Assembly (NCBI GenBank): GCA_013331515.1
Contig: DUGG01000019.1
Span: forward strand, 1-7,695
Length of the DNA stretch: 7,695 bases
Source of the DNA: Candidatus Woesearchaeota archaeon
GTDB lineage: Archaea; Nanobdellota; Nanobdellia; Woesearchaeales; UBA10216
Reading direction: 5' to 3'
The notes under the pieces were generated by a model. It was not told where the DNA came from, made no database searches, and saw nothing but the letters and a program-made list of their open reading frames with translations. Every line of letters starts with the position of its first letter. The stretch's first letter is position 1. This document shows positions 1 to 4,804 of this stretch, piece by piece. The position numbers and the translations under genes are program-made.

Positions 1-41
1 GTCCCAAACCAGAAAGGATAGCCAGACTACCCTACAGCCCC
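1..41 (-). tRNA. tRNA-Pro (anticodon UGG), 5' half, cut by window edge
   Basis: On the minus strand, positions 41 to 1 read as the 5' half of a proline tRNA. The acceptor strand is GGGGCTG (41-35), followed by T8 and A9. The D-arm is GGGT...ATCC around AGTCTGGCT. The anticodon 5' stem is followed by the loop TTTGGGA, with anticodon TGG at plus-strand positions 4-6. G37 and the G-rich acceptor are typical of archaeal tRNA-Pro. The window starts just inside the 3' anticodon stem, so the T-arm and acceptor 3' strand lie outside and the cloverleaf cannot be completed here. One extra T seems to lie between the D-stem and the anticodon stem. Confidence 0.8.
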
Positions 42-64
42 TTGGATAATGCGTTTCGGAGCGG

Positions 65-79
65 TATATCCTTTTTAAA
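65..79 (-). promoter_or_regulatory. TATA-like promoter of the tRNA-Pro gene
   Basis: Read on the minus strand, this stretch contains TTTAAAAAGG (79-70) followed by ATATACC. The TTTAAA element lies about 34 bp before the tRNA 5' end, implying a leader of roughly 9 nt. The alternative ATATA (69-65) lies about 26 bp before it, implying almost no leader. The sequence does not settle which is used. Confidence 0.45.
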
Positions 80-127
80 TCTATCGGTGAAGGTTTGGGT
101 CTTACGAATTTAATTTTTGTCCGGACG

Positions 128-146
128 GGTGGTTTTCTCAACCATC
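128..146. other. small hairpin in the tRNA-Pro/aRF1 spacer
   Basis: GGTGGTT (128-134) and AACCATC (140-146) can pair as seven base pairs, one of them G-U, around a 5-nt loop. No T-run follows it, and it lies upstream of the aRF1 TATA box. It could be chance. Nothing else in 80-175 looks like a gene. Confidence 0.2.
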
Positions 147-175
147 GGAAGCGCCCGTAATCTGCCAGCCAAACG

Positions 176-185
176 TTTATAAATA
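176..185 (+). promoter_or_regulatory. TATA box of aRF1, leaderless transcript predicted
   Basis: TTTATAAATA is a near-ideal archaeal TATA box. Its centre is about 26 bp before the ATG at 206, the usual TATA-to-transcription-start distance. The mRNA should therefore begin at or next to the start codon. There is no Shine-Dalgarno sequence before the ATG, which agrees. Confidence 0.75.
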
Positions 186-205
186 TTCGGCAGTAACCAT
201 AGCGT

Positions 206-1303
206 ATGTCCCTAACGACCAAACAGAAGCACGACCTGAAGAAGTTCATCAAGGAGCTTGAGTCATATAGGGGCAGGCATACAGAAATGGTTTCTGTTTT
301 CATCCCACAGGGCTATGATATTGTCAAGATTATCCAGCACATCCAACAAGAGCAGGGCACTGCCATGAACATAAAGTCTGCTTCAACAAGGAAGAATGTT
401 ACCGGCGCCCTTGAACGGATGGTCCAGCACCTGCGTCTCTACAGCAGAACCCCTGAGCATGGCCTTGCTGTCTTCTCAGGCAATATCGCTCCGGAAGGCC
501 AGCAGGATTTCAAGGTGTGGTCTGTTGAGCCGCCTCTCCCTGTCCAGACGAGGATTTACAGGTGTGACAAGGACTTTGAGCTTGGCATTCTTCGCGACAT
601 GCTTGAGGCTAAGGAAACTTACGGCCTTGTTGTGATGGACAGGAGGGAGTGCACCATTGCGGAACTGCGTGGCAAGTCAATAAACATACTGTCAAAGCAT
701 ACGTCTAATGTTCCCGGGAAATTCCGTGCCGGAGGGCAATCGGCTGCCCGTTTTGGTCGCATTCGCGAAAATGAGGCCAAGGCTTTCTATGTCAGGGTTG
801 GTGAGTATATTAAGGAAACTTTTTTTGACAATCTTAATCTTAAGGGGCTGATTATTGGCGGTCCAGGTCCGACAAAGCATGAATTGATAGAAGGCGATTT
901 CATTACAAATGAATTGAAAAAGAAGATCATTGCCGTTAAGGACATAACGTACACTGACGAGTTCGGCATCCATGACCTCGTCGACAAGAGCCAGGATGTC
1001 CTGGCATCTGAGGAGCTTGCCGAGGAAAAGAAGCTTGTCAACCAGTTTTTCGGCTACCTTGTTAAGAAGCCGGGCATGGTCACTTATGGCGAGCAGCAGG
1101 TCCTTGATGTTATGAGGAAGGGTGCTGTTGACAAGCTTCTCGTTTCAGAGAGCCTTCCTGACGATAAGATTGAGATGTTTGAGGCAGAAGCCAAGAAGAT
1201 GGGCACCAATGTCACCATAATCTCGACCGAGTCAAGGGAAGGTGCGCAATTGAAGGACTTTGGCGGGATTGCAGCGATCCTAAGATACGAGATGCATACG
1301 TAG
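206..1303 (+). CDS. prf1: Peptide chain release factor aRF1 (short form)
   Basis: Class-I release factor of the archaeal/eukaryotic type. It reads all three stop codons in the ribosomal A site and triggers peptidyl-tRNA hydrolysis. Domain 1 has the stop-codon-reading motif NIKS (residues 55-58, in the context TAMNIKS) and YRCDKDF (118-124), which fits YxCxxxF. Domain 2 has the catalytic GGQ (176-178, in AGGQSAARF). Domain 3 follows and ends with the conserved GGIAAILRY. At 365 residues it is about 50 shorter than the usual ~410-420. The missing part is within domain 3, between LLVSESLPDD (311-320) and KKMGTNVTIIS (330-340). Most relatives carry a cysteine-containing minidomain there, and this region has no cysteines. 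The ATG at 206 fits the TATA box and the family N-terminus. Identity is certain from the motifs; the minidomain loss is inferred from family length. Confidence 0.97.
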   Translation: MSLTTKQKHDLKKFIKELESYRGRHTEMVSVFIPQGYDIVKIIQHIQQEQGTAMNIKSASTRKNVTGALERMVQHLRLYSRTPEHGLAVFSGNIAPEGQQDFKVWSVEPPLPVQTRIYRCDKDFELGILRDMLEAKETYGLVVMDRRECTIAELRGKSINILSKHTSNVPGKFRAGGQSAARFGRIRENEAKAFYVRVGEYIKETFFDNLNLKGLIIGGPGPTKHELIEGDFITNELKKKIIAVKDITYTDEFGIHDLVDKSQDVLASEELAEEKKLVNQFFGYLVKKPGMVTYGEQQVLDVMRKGAVDKLLVSESLPDDKIEMFEAEAKKMGTNVTIISTESREGAQLKDFGGIAAILRYEMHT

Positions 1304-1319
1304 ATTTTGACACCACTTC

Positions 1320-1334
1320 AGGACAAAAGTCCTT
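1320..1334 (+). terminator. weak hairpin after aRF1
   Basis: AGGAC (1320-1324) pairs with GTCCT (1329-1333) around an AAAA loop, 16 bp after the aRF1 stop codon, followed by TTATT. It could stabilise the 3' end or aid termination, but the stem is only five base pairs and the T-run is poor. Confidence 0.3.
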
Positions 1335-1351
1335 ATTACGCTTTGAAAATG

Positions 1352-1359
1352 TTTAATTA
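1352..1359 (+). promoter_or_regulatory. TATA-like element upstream of the GT2 gene
   Basis: TTTAATTA is centred about 31 bp before the ATG at 1387, predicting a transcript with only a few leader bases. No Shine-Dalgarno sequence is visible. It probably drives the glycosyltransferase and possibly the following sugar transferase. Confidence 0.5.
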
Positions 1360-1386
1360 GAAGATGGCATCCCACATTTTGCTTGT

Positions 1387-2178
1387 ATGTCTAAGGTCAG
1401 TGTCATAATTCCAACATATAACATGGCGCCATGGCTCGGGGGAGCCGTCAGGAGTATCCTTGCCCAGTCTTATCCTGGCCTTGAAGTGATTGTGGTTGAT
1501 GATGGTTCTAATGACTTTACGCCTTCCGTTATCAGGTCCCTTCAGTCTAAGGTTGCGCCCGGCCGAGCCCTTATAAGCCTGCGGCAGGAAAATGGCGGAA
1601 GGGCAGTCGCTGTTAATTTGGGGATTAGGGCTTCAACAGGCAGTTATGTGACGATTCTTGATGCCGATGATACCCTTCCTAAACATAGCCTTGAACAGAG
1701 GGTGTTATATTTGGAGAACCACCCTGAAAAAGATGCGGTATTTAGCCAGACGCGGTATGTTGACCGTAATGGCAAGCCATATTTTATCAAGAAGACTCCT
1801 CCGTTTACTTCAGGGGAGAGCTTTGCTTGGTCGCTCTTGACAGCGTTCAGGATGCCGTTTGACCCGCCTTCCCTTCTTTATAGGCGATCTGTTTTTGATA
1901 AGGTTGGTGCTTTTGATGAGACTGTGCACCGCGCTGAGGATTTGGACTTTGTTGTTAGGATTCTCCTGTCTTCAAATGTTGGCTACGTTCCTTTTCCTTC
2001 CTACAACTACACGAACATGACCCATGGAATTGGCACCAGGTTAAGGAACAGATTTTTGATGATGGTTGGAAAATTGCAGGTGATTGATAAGCATGTCCCT
2101 GGAAGTAAGCATGCTTCGCTTTATGCCCGGATGATTGCTCAAATGGGTTTCATACCCCACAGCTCTGCTGTGGCATAA
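1387..2178 (+). CDS. Glycosyltransferase family 2 (GT-A fold), C-terminus altered
   Basis: Transfers a sugar from a nucleotide-activated donor to a lipid-linked or cell-surface glycan; donor and acceptor cannot be told from sequence. The N-terminus VSVIIPTYNMAPWL is the classic GT2 opening. VVDDGS (36-41) contributes to nucleotide binding. DADD (92-95) is the metal-binding DxD region, and AEDLDF (183-188) carries the likely catalytic-base region (ED 184-185). There is no membrane segment, so it is probably cytoplasmic or peripheral. At 263 residues it is slightly short. The last eight residues (IPHSSAVA) are encoded by a palindromic repeat that also provides the context of the stop codon, so the original C-terminus was probably replaced. 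The next gene, a sugar-phosphate transferase, supports a role in surface polysaccharide or glycoprotein glycan assembly. Confidence 0.9.
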   Translation: MSKVSVIIPTYNMAPWLGGAVRSILAQSYPGLEVIVVDDGSNDFTPSVIRSLQSKVAPGRALISLRQENGGRAVAVNLGIRASTGSYVTILDADDTLPKHSLEQRVLYLENHPEKDAVFSQTRYVDRNGKPYFIKKTPPFTSGESFAWSLLTAFRMPFDPPSLLYRRSVFDKVGAFDETVHRAEDLDFVVRILLSSNVGYVPFPSYNYTNMTHGIGTRLRNRFLMMVGKLQVIDKHVPGSKHASLYARMIAQMGFIPHSSAVA

Positions 2179-2192
2179 TTATCCCATTTGAG
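2138..2192. repeat. Nested palindromic element A, overlapping the 3' end of the GT2 gene
   Basis: The outer arms CTCAAATGGG (2138-2147) and CCCATTTGAG (2183-2192) are a perfect 10-bp inverted repeat. Nested inside is a second perfect hairpin, CCACAGC-TCT-GCTGTGG (2157-2173), preceded by ATACC. The core recurs at 2222-2243 with one compensatory base-pair change. The element spans the last codons and the stop codon of the glycosyltransferase gene. The shape recalls REP sequences or the terminal hairpins of IS200/IS605-type elements; that family link is a guess. Confidence 0.75.
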
Positions 2193-2196
2193 GCTT

Positions 2197-2255
2197 AAAA
2201 AATCCCGACACTCATAAACAAATACCCCGCAGCTCTGCTGCGGTTGGGATTTTTT
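2197..2255. repeat. Nested palindromic element B with T-run; possible terminator
   Basis: The outer arms AAAAAATCCC (2197-2206) and GGGATTTTTT (2246-2255) form a perfect 10-bp inverted repeat. They enclose CCGCAGC-TCT-GCTGCGG (2227-2243), which shares its core and the preceding ATACC with element A, 70 bp upstream. The A-T pair 2159/2171 of element A is a G-C pair (2229/2241) here. A GC-rich hairpin followed closely by six Ts also resembles an intrinsic terminator for the upstream gene. The proposed TTG start of the next gene (2244) lies inside the 3' arm region. Confidence 0.75.
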
Positions 2256-2819
2256 ATTATCAAGGAAAGTTTGAAGCTTGCCTATGAGCTGGTTACTTCA
2301 AAGAAAAGCGGGCCGCAGATTTTTTACGTTAAGGAAGCCCTTGGAAAGGATGGCAGGCCAATCAATGTCTACAAGGTCCGCACAATGTACGTAGGTGCAG
2401 AATATGATTTTTCAACTGTTGTGGGAAACGGCTTTGACGGATTAGGAAAGCCTAAGGAAGACCCACGAACAAGCTCGACAGGCAAATGGCTCAGGAGGCA
2501 TTTCTTTGATGAGATCCCGCAGATTTTTAACATGGTTAGGGGTGACATGTCCATTGTTGGCATCCGCCCCCATTCGTTTCAGGATTGGCTTATTTACCCT
2601 GAAGACGTTCGCGAGCAGGTTAAAAATGCGGCGCTTAGGCATAAGCCTGGTTTTTTTGGTGTCAACTACTCGAGGGCTGGCATAACTGATGCAAGGGAGC
2701 TTAGCAGTGTTATACTCTGCTACTTGAATGAGAAAGAGGCTTCGCCATTTTGGACTGATGTTAAATACCTTGGCAGAATAATCTTCAATATAGCCACTCA
2801 AAAGGTTCATTCTCATTAA
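2244..2819 (+). CDS. Bacterial-type sugar-phosphate transferase (monotopic PGT), N-terminally truncated
   Basis: Member of the bacterial sugar transferase family (WcaJ/PglC-like phosphoglycosyl transferases), which loads the first sugar phosphate onto a polyprenyl phosphate at the membrane. Family signatures are clear: FYVKEALGKDGRPI (27-40), VYKVRTM (42-48), DPRTSSTGKWLRR (73-85), FDEIPQIFNMVRGDMSIVG (88-106) with the catalytic Asp-Glu pair D89-E90, then IRPH (107-110). The N-terminal re-entrant membrane helix, normally about 30 hydrophobic residues before the FYVKE region, is absent. The frame is open upstream only to 2199, with no ATG, and that stretch is palindromic repeat. The TTG at 2244 is the best available start but uncertain; a weak ATAAACAAA about 25 bp upstream might serve as promoter. 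It is either a functional short variant or a gene that lost its 5' end to the repeat. Confidence 0.8.
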   Translation: MGFFIIKESLKLAYELVTSKKSGPQIFYVKEALGKDGRPINVYKVRTMYVGAEYDFSTVVGNGFDGLGKPKEDPRTSSTGKWLRRHFFDEIPQIFNMVRGDMSIVGIRPHSFQDWLIYPEDVREQVKNAALRHKPGFFGVNYSRAGITDARELSSVILCYLNEKEASPFWTDVKYLGRIIFNIATQKVHSH

Positions 2820-2832
2820 TAGGCAGCATAAG

Positions 2833-2841
2833 AAATATTAA
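2833..2841 (+). promoter_or_regulatory. TATA-like element of the SprT-like gene
   Basis: AAATATTAA is centred about 27 bp before the ATG at 2864, consistent with a leaderless transcript. No Shine-Dalgarno sequence precedes the start. Confidence 0.5.
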
Positions 2842-2863
2842 CAGGCCGGCATTTTGGCATTGC

Positions 2864-3478
2864 ATGGACATTGTTGAAGAGTCTTTCACTCGCCTTTTTC
2901 CGGACGCGGAATTTGGTTACGAAGCGGCCGTCTCATACTCCGGGAAATTCAAGCCTTACAACGCAACAGTGCGCAGGATTGGCATCCGCCTTTTTTTCAG
3001 CTTCAGCCATAGCTGGATGGGTGTTAGTGATGAGATTGTGATTGGCCTTGTCCAGCATCTTCTTGTTAAAATCCTGAAGAAAAAGGGCGCTTCAACATTG
3101 AACATGCAGCTTTACGATGACTTCATCAGGGGAATCTCTGATGTCGCGGCAGTCAGCAATGATAATGACGAAGCCCTTGAGTCATCCTTTGCAAGGGTTA
3201 ATGAAAGATACTTCCTTGGCCTTTCTGAAAAGCCCAACCTTCGGTGGGGTTCTGGCTCGTTCAGGAAGCTTGCAAGCTACGATTACCACGTCAATGCCAT
3301 CACGATAAGCAGCCTTTTTCGCGATGCGCCTCAACACATCCTTGATTATCTCACGTACCATGAGTTGCTTCACAAGAAGCTTAAGTTCAGAAGCAGCAGC
3401 GGCATGACAAGGCATCACGGCGCTGAATTCCGCAGTCTTGAGCGCGCTTTTGAAGGCAGCGTGACGATTGACAAGTAG
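2864..3478 (+). CDS. SprT/YgjP-like zinc metallopeptidase
   Basis: Predicted gluzincin-type metallopeptidase of the SprT-like/YgjP (DUF45, WLM) group. The active-site helix carries HELLH (166-170), with two zinc-binding histidines and the catalytic Glu167. A downstream HHGAEFRSLERAF (184-196) supplies the probable third zinc ligand, His184 or His185, in the H-G-x-E-F context of this group. The sequence before it (RKLASYDYHVNAITISSLFRDAP) resembles the strand that precedes the HExxH helix in these proteins. The N-terminal ~120 residues are not recognised. There is no signal peptide or membrane helix, so it should be cytoplasmic. SprT/Spartan relatives remove DNA-protein crosslinks while YgjP-like proteins are poorly characterised; the substrate here is unknown. 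The ATG at 2864 agrees with the TATA spacing. The gene stands alone, 44 bp after the sugar transferase. Confidence 0.82.
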   Translation: MDIVEESFTRLFPDAEFGYEAAVSYSGKFKPYNATVRRIGIRLFFSFSHSWMGVSDEIVIGLVQHLLVKILKKKGASTLNMQLYDDFIRGISDVAAVSNDNDEALESSFARVNERYFLGLSEKPNLRWGSGSFRKLASYDYHVNAITISSLFRDAPQHILDYLTYHELLHKKLKFRSSSGMTRHHGAEFRSLERAFEGSVTIDK

Positions 3479-3835
3479 ATTAACGCCTTTATCCGTGGCA
3501 GGAACATAAAAAACAACGGTGGGAGACGCTTTAATTGGAAAAGGATTCTTGCCCTAAGATGACGCTTTGGCATAGTCCTTGTTTCTGTAATAAAGCGTGG
3601 CTAAGGTCGTTCCCGGTGTGTGAATCATGGTCCTTCCTCCTTGCATTCAGGGGCCTCTTCCTGTTATTGCGGAAACAACAAAATCCACTCCGTTCTGGTA
3701 AGGATTTTTTGCTTTCTCTAAACCAATGACCCGGCTTGTGCCTGGAATTTCAAAAGATAAAAATGGTACGCGTGGATACGGTGGCAAAATAGTTTCAATG
3801 GATGCGGTTCGCCCTATTTTTGCTTCCAGCGTATC
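3479..3835. other. 357-bp spacer with no confident gene
   Basis: No reading frame here resembles a known family. A plus-strand frame from a TTG at 3535 (64 codons, rich in Cys, Trp and Phe) has an A-rich stretch (CATAAAAAAC, 3505-3514) about 26 bp upstream, but its protein looks unnatural. ACGCTTTA (3526-3533) and TAAAGCGT (3590-3597) are a perfect 8-bp inverted repeat, so a structured RNA is possible. No tRNA, 5S, SRP or RNase P hallmark is visible. A minus-strand frame in this stretch is listed separately. Confidence 0.6.
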
Positions 3836-3868
3836 TATAGCAAAGGGCACAAAAAGTTGAGCGTGCAA
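3554..3868 (-). pseudogene. Possible decayed minus-strand ORF with in-frame TGA
   Basis: Read leftward from a TTG at 3868, inside the 94-bp repeat, this frame is open for 73 codons to a TGA (3649-3647). It resumes directly with ATG (3646) and runs 30 more codons to a TAG (3556-3554). A perfect AAGGAGG (3642-3636) sits 7 nt before an in-frame ATG at 3628, which would encode a 24-residue peptide. The 73-codon part uses more A-ending codons (GCA, CCA, ATA, CGA) than neighbouring genes, and no family was recognised. It could be an interrupted gene, a small peptide gene at 3554-3628, or chance. Confidence 0.25.
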
Positions 3869-3929
3869 TATGCCCTTTGCTATTAGTCAAGGACAGCTTT
3901 TTGCTCATTCATTCCTGTCCTTGACTATA
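3836..3929. repeat. 94-bp twin-hairpin repeat, copy 1
   Basis: The element is bounded by TATAG and CTATA. Hairpin 1 pairs 3837-3849 with 3871-3883 (13 bp, perfect, 21-nt loop). Hairpin 2 pairs 3884-3896 with 3915-3927 (13 bp, perfect, 18-nt loop). No base separates the two hairpins. Loop 1 contains CAAAAAG (3850-3856) and TGAGC (3858-3862); loop 2 contains the complements CTTTTTG (3897-3903) and GCTCA (3903-3907). A second copy at 5227-5320 has the same orientation and 88 of 94 identical bases. The right edge supplies the stop codon of the minus-strand gene ending at 3925. Confidence 0.9.
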
Positions 3930-4221
3930 AATACGGGTCAATCGCCCTGACAACAGCTTCAGTAGGAACGTATTTCGCCCTTTGGTATGAATCAAGCGGA
4001 AGTGGCATTTTTCTCCACATCCAGCCGTCCAGTTTGTAAAGCTCATGCCGCCTTGCCTGGCGGAACTGTTCCAGCACGGAATCCGGTACATTTTCGGGGC
4101 CCGTTAAGACTTCACAAAGACTTTCGCTTACCAGTGCCTGGGGCAGTTCTAACAGTGGTATCCTTATAACCTGGCTTATTTGAATCTGATTGGCCCCGTC
4201 AAAGGCCGGAATTGCGAACAT
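3925..4221 (-). CDS. Orphan 98-residue protein, stop codon inside the repeat
   Basis: No family recognised. The product has no membrane segment or signal peptide. It has a mixed, globular-looking composition: a hydrophobic, probably strand/helix part (IQISQVIRIPLLELPQALV, 13-31), a charged helical middle (SVLEQFRQARRHELYKLDGW, 48-67) and a basic/aromatic end. The ATG at 4221 is followed by a natural protein sequence, unlike the overlapping plus-strand frames, and a TATA-like stretch lies upstream in the divergent promoter. The stop codon TAG (3927-3925) is part of the 94-bp repeat, so the C-terminus may have been fixed by insertion of that element. The gene is divergent from the membrane-protein gene at 4267. 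It is probably real but could be a truncated remnant. Confidence 0.6.
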   Translation of the reverse strand: MFAIPAFDGANQIQISQVIRIPLLELPQALVSESLCEVLTGPENVPDSVLEQFRQARRHELYKLDGWMWRKMPLPLDSYQRAKYVPTEAVVRAIDPYL

Positions 4222-4235
4222 TTATTCACCGAAAG

Positions 4236-4247
4236 CAATATAAACTT
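4236..4247. promoter_or_regulatory. Shared TATA region between divergent genes
   Basis: The 45 bp between the minus-strand start (4221) and the plus-strand start (4267) contain one clear A/T element, CAATATAAACT. On the plus strand it lies about 26 bp before the ATG at 4267. On the minus strand it reads TTTATATT about 20 bp before the ATG at 4221. A single TATA-like site may therefore direct leaderless transcription both ways. Confidence 0.5.
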
Positions 4248-4266
4248 TACGGCTTTTTTTCCTTCC

Positions 4267-4677
4267 ATGATTAAGGGAAAACATGACTTTCCTGTGCGGA
4301 TGTATACCAGCCCGTTCTTCTGGCTTGGCCTGCTGGCTGGCTTTTTTGCGGTTTTCGTGTTGCTTGGCTTCGCTTTGGGTAGGGGCGATTTCCTGTTCGC
4401 TTTTCAGTTTGCCTGGCTGTCGTTCGCTTGGATGCCTATGTTCCTTGGGATGTTATTCGGCATGCTTGCCATTGATTCACTTCAGACGCCTTTCGTAATT
4501 GCCGCCTGGCTTTTTGAGCTTGGCACTATGCTCTGGCTTTGGCTCAGGAAGGACGCCATCAGCAAGAGGTCTATCCTGATAGTTGGCACTGCCTTGCTGT
4601 TGCTGCTTCTCACGCAATTCATCGGTTGCACTATTATCGGCGTGTCTTTCATGCTGAATCCGCCGAGTTTCTCTTAG
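4267..4677 (+). CDS. Orphan four-helix membrane protein
   Basis: A 136-residue protein made almost entirely of four hydrophobic segments: about 15-38 (FFWLGLLAGFFAVFVLLGFA), 42-69, 75-93 and 102-129. A short basic N-terminus (MIKGKHDFPVR) and the loop RKDAISKR (94-101) fit cytoplasmic positions by the positive-inside rule. No catalytic motif or family was recognised. The frame is open further upstream from a TTG at 4180, but that would overlap the divergent gene. The ATG at 4267 lies about 26 bp after the TATA element, so it is chosen as a leaderless start. The C-terminus is short (NPPSFS). It could be a small channel, an accessory subunit or a lineage-specific membrane protein; nothing in the sequence decides this. 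Confidence 0.72.
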   Translation: MIKGKHDFPVRMYTSPFFWLGLLAGFFAVFVLLGFALGRGDFLFAFQFAWLSFAWMPMFLGMLFGMLAIDSLQTPFVIAAWLFELGTMLWLWLRKDAISKRSILIVGTALLLLLLTQFIGCTIIGVSFMLNPPSFS

Positions 4678-4740
4678 TCCCGGAAATCAGCTTCCATGCT
4701 TTGGCAGACAGTGGCGTGTTGCTTGGCTGGAAGAATAAAA

Positions 4741-4751
4741 TTTATATATTA
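4741..4751 (+). promoter_or_regulatory. TATA box of aIF5A
   Basis: TTTATATATTA is a good archaeal TATA box. The expected transcription start is near 4770-4772, about 35 nt before the ATG at 4805. This is therefore the one gene in the window with an obvious 5' leader. Confidence 0.65.
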
Positions 4752-4770
4752 AAGTGCCAGTTTTTGGTTA

Positions 4771-4789
4771 ACCTTTTTTCTAAAAAGGT
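4771..4789 (+). promoter_or_regulatory. 5'-terminal leader hairpin of the aIF5A mRNA
   Basis: ACCTTTTT (4771-4778) and AAAAAGGT (4782-4789) form a perfect 8-bp stem with a 3-nt loop. The hairpin begins at about the predicted transcription start and ends 4 nt before the Shine-Dalgarno sequence. It could protect the mRNA 5' end or set the accessibility of the ribosome-binding site. It could instead end read-through transcription from upstream. Confidence 0.45.
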
Positions 4790-4793
4790 CATG

Positions 4794-4799
4794 AGGTGT
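4794..4799 (+). promoter_or_regulatory. Shine-Dalgarno site that decides the aIF5A start
   Basis: GAGGTG complements the CACCTC of the 16S rRNA 3' end and lies 5 nt before the ATG at 4805. It therefore supports that ATG over the in-frame GTG at 4796, which is part of the site itself. It is the only convincing Shine-Dalgarno sequence in front of a recognisable gene in this window. Confidence 0.7.
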
Positions 4800-4804
4800 G
4801 CAGT

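Noticed and set aside
1..101. CCCAAACC (3-10) and GGTTTGGG (92-99) form an 8-bp inverted repeat, suggesting a ~100-nt structured RNA.
   Set aside because: The left arm is the anticodon arm of the minus-strand tRNA-Pro, and the interval contains that gene's promoter. The match is best explained by chance.
2442..2816. Minus-strand open frame of 124 codons under the sugar transferase.
   Set aside because: The plus strand carries clear sugar-transferase motifs throughout; this is a shadow frame.
3535..3729. 64-codon plus-strand frame starting with TTG and preceded by an A-rich element.
   Set aside because: The predicted product has an unusual excess of Cys, Trp and Phe with no recognisable fold; a non-ATG start and chance A-rich spacing are not enough.
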